Shown here: positions 6,932 to 11,727 of the stretch, in pieces | Numbering within the stretch: the first letter of the stretch is position 1 | Layout: each line of letters starts with the position of its first letter | From: Candidatus Falkowbacteria bacterium RIFOXYC2_FULL_47_12 | GTDB lineage: Bacteria; Patescibacteriota; Patescibacteriia; Patescibacteriales; XYC2-FULL-47-12 | DNA: 12,735 nucleotides | Direction of reading: 5' to 3' | NCBI GenBank assembly: GCA_001778285.1 | Contig: MFGL01000005.1 | Span: forward strand, 1 to 12,735 | Position numbers and translations under genes: made by a program | Notes under the pieces: model-generated | The model's input: only the letters and a program-made list of their open reading frames with translations | The model's database searches: none | What the model was told of the DNA's origin: nothing

Positions 6932-7513
6932 ATGTTAACCAAACTTTTTTCTTCAGCAGTGCGGGTTAAAATTTTAAAGCTGCTCGTGATGCACGCGGCT
7001 AAAAATTTCAGCGCGACTGACATCGCCGCCGTCACCGGCGCCGTCATCCGCGGCGTGAACAAAGAAATTACCAAGCTCGTCGAGGCCGGTGCCGTCATTG
7101 AGGAAACCAAAGAGCGCGATGTCAACAACAAAAATGTTAAAATCAAGCACTATCGCGCCGATACGCAGTTTATTATTTTTGACGAGATAAAAAGCATTTT
7201 TTTAAAATTGCAGCTCGTTGAACTTGACGAGTTTAAAAATAAAATCGCCAAATTAGGCGCCATCAACTACGTTGTTCTAACCGGCAATTTCGTGGGTGCA
7301 AGCAACGCCAAAATAGACCTCCTTATGGTCGGGCACGCCAGCCGCGTCCGGGTGGAGAAATTCGTCAGTGATTTTGAAAAACGCTTAGGTTGGGAAATAA
7401 ACTGGGCGCTTATGGAACTTGCCGAGTACGACTACCGCCGCCAAATCGGTGACATGTTCTTGTTTGATATTTTGGCGGGCAAAAAAATTGAGGTGTACTC
7501 TAAGTTTGTATGA
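6932..7513 (+). CDS. winged-helix DNA-binding protein with degenerate nucleotidyltransferase domain
   Basis: A 193-residue protein. Residues 1-75 form an ArsR-like winged helix, with the start MLTKLFSSAVRVKILKLLVM, a helix-turn-helix around F-S-A-T-D-I-A-A-V-T-G-A-V-I-R-G-V-N-K-E-I and a charged wing. Residues 105-193 resemble a minimal nucleotidyltransferase: V-V-L-T-G-N-F, then K-I-D-L-L-M-V-G (127-134), then W-E-I-N-W and a C-terminal strand. The usual G-S and D-x-D residues are G-N and K-x-D, so the first catalytic Asp is missing and activity is doubtful. The ATG has AGGA at 6921-6924 seven bases upstream. Its stop overlaps the next start (ATGA), so the two are probably made together. It is transcribed divergently from the membrane protein and could regulate itself and that gene. 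Confidence 0.8.
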   Translation: MLTKLFSSAVRVKILKLLVMHAAKNFSATDIAAVTGAVIRGVNKEITKLVEAGAVIEETKERDVNNKNVKIKHYRADTQFIIFDEIKSIFLKLQLVELDEFKNKIAKLGAINYVVLTGNFVGASNAKIDLLMVGHASRVRVEKFVSDFEKRLGWEINWALMELAEYDYRRQIGDMFLFDILAGKKIEVYSKFV

Positions 7514-8139
7514 ATAATTATACAGAATCAGTACGCCAATATCACCAAAAGTTAGCCGCAATCGTCGGTAGTTTGCCGGTGCGCGCGTCAGCCTACATGT
7601 ACGAGGCCGGCATTCCGGCTGACACGAGCGAGGGCATCAGCGGCCCCAATATTGAGGCGTTCAAAACGTTCTTGCACAATGGCGTTTTAAATCCCGCTGA
7701 CGCGCGCATTACTCTGGAGTTGCACAAAAAATATCCTGATTTGAATTTGGAGCGCATTATTTCGCACGTGCACATTGCCAAGTATTTGTATGAACTTTTT
7801 AAAGAATTAGAGAGCGTGGACAATGTTATTTTAAAAAATATTATTATGCGTCTGCCGCAACGTGCCGGCGAGCGGCAGCAGCTGCCTGTCGCTGAAGCGC
7901 CGTTTCGGCTGTACATTGGCAGCGCCGCGACAGTCTTAGTCAGTGCGCGGCAACAGAGCAGCCCGTTTGAAGTGGCGTCTTTTTCCTACGTCGGCAACCA
8001 CAGCCAGCCGCTGGGCTGGGTGTATCTGACGCCGCAGGCTATCATGGTGCGCGACGCTGACGCGCGCTCCCATGAAGATTATCGTCTGGAAAACATCACG
8101 AGCGAGCGCGCGGCGTTGAAGGAGCTGTTGGGAGTGTAA
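7510..8139 (+). CDS. unknown protein coupled to the winged-helix/NTase gene
   Basis: A 209-residue soluble protein that I do not recognise. It starts within the stop codon of the upstream gene (ATGA at 7510-7513), which implies translational coupling; a weak GAGG (7490-7493) lies upstream. Residues 1-115 look mostly helical, residues 116-130 are a polar linker, and residues 131-205 look like a beta-rich domain (F-R-L-Y-I-G, A-T-V-L-V-S-A, G-W-V-Y-L-T-P). There is no signal peptide or membrane helix. The pairing with an HTH/NTase protein recalls two-gene regulator or toxin-antitoxin modules, but no toxin motif was found that I would defend. It ends at a bidirectional terminator. Confidence 0.75.
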   Translation: MNNYTESVRQYHQKLAAIVGSLPVRASAYMYEAGIPADTSEGISGPNIEAFKTFLHNGVLNPADARITLELHKKYPDLNLERIISHVHIAKYLYELFKELESVDNVILKNIIMRLPQRAGERQQLPVAEAPFRLYIGSAATVLVSARQQSSPFEVASFSYVGNHSQPLGWVYLTPQAIMVRDADARSHEDYRLENITSERAALKELLGV

Positions 8140-8168
8140 AAATTTGAAATATAAATTTTGTTGAGATT

Positions 8169-8200
8169 AAAAAACCGCCTTTAGTTGGCGGTTTTATTTT
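8169..8200. terminator. bidirectional terminator between convergent operons
   Basis: AAAACCGCC (8171-8179) pairs perfectly with GGCGGTTTT (8187-8195) around a 7-base loop, with A residues to the left and ATTTTT to the right. A further outer match, TTGAGAT (8161-8167) with ATCTCAA (8212-8218), encloses the hairpin. Confidence 0.85.
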
Positions 8201-8219
8201 TATGATTTCTTATCTCAAG

Positions 8220-8414
8220 CTAAGAGTTTCTTCGCGCCAAAATTGCTTTGGTTTGCTTCAGTACAGCAATGTCGCCATCCACAATCATTTGCGCATAGCG
8301 CAGGTCGCTTTCCATAATGCGTGCGTCAATTTCAGCTAATGCTTCTTTGGCGCGGGCATTGGCTGCGGTAATGGCGGTGAGATTGTTTTGCAAGTTGGTA
8401 GTAACGTCAGACAT
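8220..8414 (-). CDS. small helical protein of unknown function
   Basis: A 64-residue protein beginning MSDVTTNLQNNLTAITAANA. It looks entirely helical, with heptad-like spacing of hydrophobic residues and a basic C-terminus. It lies 25 bases after the stop of the long coiled-coil gene on the same strand, with no promoter visible between them, so the two are probably one operon. There is no clear Shine-Dalgarno site. I do not recognise the family; it may be a partner of the coiled-coil protein. Confidence 0.6.
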   Translation of the reverse strand: MSDVTTNLQNNLTAITAANARAKEALAEIDARIMESDLRYAQMIVDGDIAVLKQTKAILARRNS

Positions 8415-8439
8415 AGTAAAATTTTAACAAATTAAGATT

Positions 8440-9954
8440 TTAAGCGGTAGCTTGAGCGCGCTCCGCCTTGATTTCAGCTAATCGCTTATTCACACTATTA
8501 AATGCTCCCACGGGGCGGCCTTTATAGCTGTCAACGGTATCAATGAGAAATTGAACGATGTTTGGAATAGCTACCTTTTCGGAAGTCGCCGTATCCAGTT
8601 TTATGAGAGTTTTATCCTGATTTTTAAAATATGAACGCAATATTGCTCTACTCTGCATATCTTCACCAAAAGTATTCACCCACTCTTGGATAGTCATGCT
8701 AAGCTGTTGTTCTTTTTCAGCAGTACTTTCATTGTTAGATTCTTCTCCAAAATGAAAAACATTCGTGGCATTTTCTTTTGTAGTAGTATTTTTTGTATCA
8801 GACGATATTTTTTTAAAAGTAGGTTTTGTTGCCTGACGTGCATCAGTGATCTCATTATCTTCTTCAACATATTCGGTTTCTTCTTCCGTCTCTGCGGCAG
8901 GCGTTATCGTGTTTTTTTGTGTTTCAAGTGCGGCGCTCGTTAAAACTTGCGGTTGTTGTTCTGCGGTTTTTTGTTTTGTGGTTTCTTTTTTCTCCCGTTT
9001 TTCTGCTTCCTGTTCGTCTTTAGTTTTGCTGATATTATTCATTCGCTTCAGCTCCGCATCAATTTCTGTTTTGTTCGCCTTCATTCCTTCAAGTCTTTCC
9101 CGAATAATTTTTTCTTTTTCGCGAAATTCATCCAGATGCTTTTGCGCTTCTTCTCTCTGCGCCTTAAGACTTTCAACGATTTTTTGACCTGTATCACCCA
9201 GCAATGTTAACTTACTTGCCGTGGCTATATCCTTATCAGTTTTTTTAATGGCATCTTGTAAATTTTTTGCTTCGGTATTGATGAATTGGAGCGTTTCATT
9301 GTGCCGGCTTATAACTTCGTTTAATTGCGTCTGCTCGTGTTCCAGTGGTTCACGATAGACGTTAAGCTGTTCTTGCAGAGTTTCATTGTCTTCGGCAATC
9401 AAACTTTCACGGTCCGCTGTTTCAGTCGCTAATTTTTCTTGCAGGTTAGCGCGTTCGGTTTTATCACTGATACTTTCAATTAACTCTACAGCCTTTTTTT
9501 GGCTTTTTTGGTGCGCGGTGAATTCATCTTTTGATTTGATTAACTCATTGCCTTTACTTTCAAGCCTTTGCAGGTCTTCTTCATATATTTCTCTGGTGGT
9601 TTTTTCTACGCTATTGTCGTTTACTTTGCGGCGGTCATAGCGTTGGCCGAAGCTCGATTCTCCCATATACTTGCTTGATTGACCATGTCGTAGCATTTCG
9701 GATAGCTTGTTTCTTATTAATAAACCAACATCTGGTTTAGCGCAGCGGTCTAAAAGTTCCCCACATTTTTCTGGATTCTTCACATACACTTCATCGTGTA
9801 TAACTTCGGTTAGGCCACGGGAAAGCTCCCCCCGCTCTTCAAGCGATTCATTTAGCATTTCCAATTTTTCCGGATAGCCTTGCTCGGACATTTCCAGAGC
9901 GACTGGCTGTTTTTCCGGCGTCGTTTTTTGTAAATTTTCCGGTGATATTGCCAT
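8440..9954 (-). CDS. long cytosolic coiled-coil protein of unknown function
   Basis: A 504-residue protein from the ATG at 9954. An in-frame ATG at 10011 would add MQKKCWWYNETIQNLTITS, but that lies upstream of the extended -10 at 9985-9993, so it cannot be on that transcript. After a polar N-terminus (1-105), residues of about 110-320 form long charged coiled coils (for example E-K-E-K-I-I-R-E-R-L-E-G-M). A Thr/Glu-rich disordered stretch follows (about 320-415). The C-terminal 85 residues, starting M-T-I-Q-E-W-V-N-T-F, look like a compact domain. There is no signal peptide or membrane helix. Base composition looks more AT-rich than the ribosomal and mra genes. The function is unknown; a structural or scaffold role is only inferred. 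Confidence 0.8.
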   Translation of the reverse strand: MAISPENLQKTTPEKQPVALEMSEQGYPEKLEMLNESLEERGELSRGLTEVIHDEVYVKNPEKCGELLDRCAKPDVGLLIRNKLSEMLRHGQSSKYMGESSFGQRYDRRKVNDNSVEKTTREIYEEDLQRLESKGNELIKSKDEFTAHQKSQKKAVELIESISDKTERANLQEKLATETADRESLIAEDNETLQEQLNVYREPLEHEQTQLNEVISRHNETLQFINTEAKNLQDAIKKTDKDIATASKLTLLGDTGQKIVESLKAQREEAQKHLDEFREKEKIIRERLEGMKANKTEIDAELKRMNNISKTKDEQEAEKREKKETTKQKTAEQQPQVLTSAALETQKNTITPAAETEEETEYVEEDNEITDARQATKPTFKKISSDTKNTTTKENATNVFHFGEESNNESTAEKEQQLSMTIQEWVNTFGEDMQSRAILRSYFKNQDKTLIKLDTATSEKVAIPNIVQFLIDTVDSYKGRPVGAFNSVNKRLAEIKAERAQATA

Positions 9955-9984
9955 AGAAGTTATGGTTAAATTTTGTATAGTTTC

Positions 9985-9993
9985 ATTATACCA
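9985..9993 (-). promoter_or_regulatory. extended -10 promoter of the coiled-coil operon
   Basis: On the minus strand this reads TGGTATAAT, a perfect -10 with an extended TG. There is no good -35, as is common for extended -10 promoters. The predicted start near 9978 leaves about 24 bases before the ATG at 9954. Confidence 0.65.
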
Positions 9994-10015
9994 CCAGCAT
10001 TTTTTTTGCATAGAG

Positions 10016-10044
10016 TTGGTATTTTTGTCAGTTTTTGTTATAGT
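10016..10044 (+). promoter_or_regulatory. tsaB promoter, predicted to give a leaderless mRNA
   Basis: TTGGTA (10016-10021) is followed after 17 bases by TATAGT (10039-10044), with an extended TG at 10036-10037. Seven bases beyond the -10 is the A of the ATG at 10051, so transcription should start at or next to the start codon. Confidence 0.65.
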
Positions 10045-10050
10045 AGCTGC

Positions 10051-10542
10051 ATGACTCTATATATAGATACAACCAGCGGCACGCACATCAGTATTGCTTT
10101 GGCCAAAGAAGCAACTGTTTTAGCGCACAAAAAAATTAAGGCCCAGTATAAGCAATCAGAAAAGCTTTTGGTTGAAATCAATAAGATGGTTTCGGAAACC
10201 TCTAAGAGGTTTCCGAAACCTTTGAAAGTCCAGAAAAATGTAGACTTAAAATCAATTCAAGGTATTGTTGTAGTTAATGGCCTGGGTCCGTTTACGGCAA
10301 CACGCATCGGCGTTGCTACGGCAAACGCTTTTAGCTACGCTTTAAATATTAAAATTGCGAGCCTGCGCACAGACGAATTTGCTACTATTGAAGAAATGGT
10401 TATGAAAGGTTGGGAAAAATTAAAAAAAATACCGAAGAAAAGTCCGCCCCGCAGTCTGCGTGGCGGAATTGAACCAGTTTATGATAGAGAGCCCAATATT
10501 ACGATGCCGATAAATGCGAAGCGGCAAGTGCACAGTGCATAA
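10051..10542 (+). CDS. tsaB: TsaB-like protein of tRNA threonylcarbamoyladenosine (t6A) synthesis, short form
   Basis: TsaB is the non-catalytic partner of TsaD in making t6A at position 37 of ANN-decoding tRNAs. The 163-residue protein has the family start M-T-L-Y-I-D-T-T-S-G-T-H-I-S-I-A-L, the segment Q-S-E-K-L-L and the signature G-L-G-P-F-T-A-T-R-I-G-V-A-T-A-N (77-92). It ends near E-P-V-Y-D-R-E-P, similar to the P-V-Y motif near the end of normal TsaB. It is well short of the usual 220-240 residues and keeps little beyond the N-terminal ASKHA lobe. The ATG at 10051 is chosen because upstream codons in frame (from 9973) precede the promoter and do not match the family. Two palindromes lie in frame, at residues 47-57 and 131-139. 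No tsaD or tsaE is in the window. Confidence 0.88.
   Translation: MTLYIDTTSGTHISIALAKEATVLAHKKIKAQYKQSEKLLVEINKMVSETSKRFPKPLKVQKNVDLKSIQGIVVVNGLGPFTATRIGVATANAFSYALNIKIASLRTDEFATIEEMVMKGWEKLKKIPKKSPPRSLRGGIEPVYDREPNITMPINAKRQVHSA
10188..10220. repeat. 33-bp perfect palindrome inserted in frame in tsaB
   Basis: The arms GGTTTCGGAAACCTCT (10188-10203) and AGAGGTTTCCGAAACC (10205-10220) are exact reverse complements around a single A. Each arm itself contains a near-palindrome GGTTTC-G-GAAACC. The length is 11 codons, encoding V-S-E-T-S-K-R-F-P-K-P, in a loop where ordinary TsaB proteins are shorter. It looks like an inserted palindromic element. Confidence 0.8.
10443..10467. repeat. 25-bp palindrome near the 3' end of tsaB
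   Basis: TCCGCC (10443-10448) pairs with GGCGGA (10462-10467), and CGCA (10450-10453) pairs with TGCG (10457-10460), with one C-T mismatch and a GTC loop. It encodes S-P-P-R-S-L-R-G-G, just before the conserved E-P-V-Y motif, and is GC-rich against AT-rich surroundings. Confidence 0.65.
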
Positions 10543-10605
10543 CGTGTGTGTAATGTGTGTTCAAATAGCATTTTACTTTGCTCATCCGTAAATAAATTTT
10601 TTTAA

Positions 10606-10640
10606 AAAAATCTCCGCTTTATCAACAAGCGGAGATTTTT
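10606..10640 (+). terminator. terminator after tsaB
   Basis: AAAAATCTCCGCTT (10606-10619) pairs over 14 bases with AAGCGGAGATTTTT (10627-10640) around a 7-base loop, followed by ATTATTTTTATT. The 63 bases between the tsaB stop and the hairpin hold only short TGTG repeats. Confidence 0.92.
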
Positions 10641-10667
10641 ATTATTTTTATTGCATAATAAAGTTGG

Positions 10668-10696
10668 TTGACCAAAGCGTAGTTGTGGAGTATTAT
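10668..10696 (+). promoter_or_regulatory. promoter of the mraZ-rsmH (mra) cluster
   Basis: TTGACC (10668-10673) and TATTAT (10691-10696) are each one base off consensus and are spaced by 17 bases. The predicted start near 10703 gives a leader of about 300 bases before mraZ. Confidence 0.75.
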
Positions 10697-10714
10697 AAAA
10701 CCATAATGTCAGAA

Positions 10715-10729
10715 AGTGGGGAAGAGTGG
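10715..10729 (+). promoter_or_regulatory. MraZ-box-like direct repeats
   Basis: AGTGG occurs at 10715-10719 and 10725-10729, exactly one helical turn (10 bp) apart, in the string AAAGTGGGGAAGAGTGGTG. Another GTGG lies at 10685-10688, between the -35 and -10. MraZ is known to bind short G-rich direct repeats with a 10-bp period upstream of its own gene and repress it. The position, just after the predicted start site, fits autorepression. Binding here is inferred. Confidence 0.6.
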
Positions 10730-10739
10730 TGAATTTAAG

Positions 10740-11004
10740 AAAAATAAATAAAAAAAAGCCTCAGCCAGAAGGTTTGTATCCCCAAGCTAAAAAAGGCTTA
10801 GGCAAAAACAAAGTTTTTTAAAACAAAATTTCTGCTAGGGAGGAGCTCCGAAAAAAATATTCGGGGTAATCTCCGCCCATTGAGGCGCGGAAGGGGAGTG
10901 GCTATAGTATTGCGGCAGCCGTGCTTGGTTGCAACATAACCATTCTCCTTTAGGCCTGAATGGCATCTCGTAATTCTTATTTCTTAATTTTTATTATTCC
11001 CCCA
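10740..11004. ncRNA. structured mraZ leader or possible small RNA
   Basis: This gene-free stretch holds three foldable segments. Segment A pairs 10758-10766 with 10795-10803 (one mismatch); read on the minus strand it is followed by eight T residues, like a terminator. Segment B pairs GGGAGGAG (10838-10845) with CTCCGCCC (10871-10878), one mismatch, and continues CTCCGAA (10846-10852) with TTCGGGG (10860-10866). Segment C is a 75-base stem-loop in which 10883-10901 pairs with 10940-10957 over 17 pairs; an inner stem joins 10910-10916 to 10928-10934 across an internal loop. I could not match it to tmRNA, RNase P, SRP RNA or a riboswitch class. It may be a regulatory leader on the plus strand or an RNA on the minus strand. 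Confidence 0.4.
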
Positions 11005-11436
11005 ATGTTTCTCGGTGAATATTCCCACACGATAGATGATAAGGGCCGCATGGCGGTGCCGGCAAAGTTTCGGAATACGCTACAGAGCGGGGCCGTGGTG
11101 ACCCGCGGTCTTGATAATTGTCTGTTTTTATTTTCCAAAGAAGAGTGGAGGAAACTGGCAGACCAAATTGCCGGCGCACCCATCAATAAAGCCAATACGC
11201 GCGCCTTTGGCCGTTTCATGCTCGCCGGCGCCATGGAAGCCGAGTTTGACCGGCAAGGGAGAATTTTACTGCCCGAATACCTGCGCCAATACGCGAATTT
11301 AAGAAAGCAAGCCATTGTCGCCGGACTCTATAACCGCATTGAAATTTGGGAGGAGGGTGCCTGGAAGAAGTACAGCAAGGCGACCGAGAAAAACAGCGGA
11401 AGAATCGCTGAAGGATTGGGCGAGTTAGGAATGTAA
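11005..11436 (+). CDS. mraZ: transcriptional regulator MraZ
   Basis: A 143-residue protein of normal MraZ length, made of two SpoVT/AbrB-type halves. Each half carries the D-x-K/Q-G-R core: D-D-K-G-R-M-A-V-P-A-K-F-R (11-23) and D-R-Q-G-R-I-L-L-P-E-Y-L-R (82-94). MraZ forms rings that bind direct repeats before its gene and represses the mra division and cell-wall cluster. The start at 11005 gives the family N-terminus M-F-L-G-E-Y-S-H-T-I-D; the in-frame ATG at 10960 would add 15 unrelated residues and lies in the leader stem. No Shine-Dalgarno site precedes it. A small ORF and rsmH follow, after a MITE-like element. Confidence 0.96.
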   Translation: MFLGEYSHTIDDKGRMAVPAKFRNTLQSGAVVTRGLDNCLFLFSKEEWRKLADQIAGAPINKANTRAFGRFMLAGAMEAEFDRQGRILLPEYLRQYANLRKQAIVAGLYNRIEIWEEGAWKKYSKATEKNSGRIAEGLGELGM

Positions 11437-11573
11437 ATATCCCACAAATCAACAAATCTACTCACAAATATAACGAATTCGGGTGAACAATTGCATTAAT
11501 AATAAAAAATGCAGAGCGGTCTATAGCGGAATTTGTATATTCGTGAAAAAATTTGTTGATTTGTGGGGAATAT
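11436..11573. mobile_element. MITE-like inverted-repeat element between mraZ and rsmH
   Basis: CCCACAAATCAACAAAT (11441-11457) is the exact reverse complement of 11551-11567. These 17-bp ends are flanked on both sides by the direct repeat AATAT (11436-11440 and 11569-11573), which could be a target-site duplication. A second, imperfect inverted pair lies inside (11463-11480 with 11530-11547), and a central hairpin uses TGCATT (11492-11497) and AATGCA (11508-11513). The core of about 128 bp has no coding frame. It begins directly at the mraZ stop codon. Confidence 0.6.
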
Positions 11574-11577
11574 CTCT

Positions 11578-11709
11578 ATGCTTAATATAAAGAAGAATAT
11601 CTTGCCCAACCTCGTCTTCGTGCTCGCCGTCGTTGTCATTCCGGTCTGTTTTGTGCTGGTGGCAACGATTGGCAATGAAACTGATATGCTGCTGGCGTTG
11701 GCAAGATAG
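11578..11709 (+). CDS. 43-residue single-span membrane peptide
   Basis: The frame reads M-L-N-I-K-K-N-I-L-P-N-L-V-F-V-L, then a hydrophobic run through A-V-V-V-I-P-V-C-F-V-L-V-A, and ends at TAG. A basic N-terminus followed by one membrane helix predicts N-inside. A partial ribosome binding site GGGGA (11565-11569) lies nine bases upstream, derived from the end of the MITE-like element. It sits between mraZ and rsmH on the same strand, 18 bases before rsmH. I know of no family. Its small size leaves real doubt that it is a gene. Confidence 0.5.
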   Translation: MLNIKKNILPNLVFVLAVVVIPVCFVLVATIGNETDMLLALAR

Positions 11710-11727
11710 AAGTAATAATTCTGCCGT

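Noticed and set aside
7696..7725. HEPN toxin motif (R-x5-H, residues 66-72) in the partner of the HTH/NTase protein
   Set aside because: The residue after Arg is Ile rather than a polar one, and the surrounding helices do not show the HEPN pattern clearly enough.
9955..10011. N-terminal extension of the coiled-coil protein from the ATG at 10011
   Set aside because: The extended -10 TGGTATAAT lies inside this stretch, so the transcript starts downstream of that ATG.
9973..10050. N-terminal extension of TsaB
   Set aside because: It contains the tsaB promoter, and the residues do not match the family; TsaB homology begins at the ATG at 10051.
10706..10732. Eight-codon upstream ORF (M-S-E-S-G-E-E-W) at the start of the mra transcript
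   Set aside because: No ribosome binding site; the bases are better explained as MraZ-box repeats, and such a short frame is expected by chance.
10883..10957. SRP RNA or 6S RNA
   Set aside because: The GGAAGG string and long stem suggested these, but the SRP tetraloop stem does not pair and no conserved 6S sequence is present. Kept only as an unassigned structured RNA.
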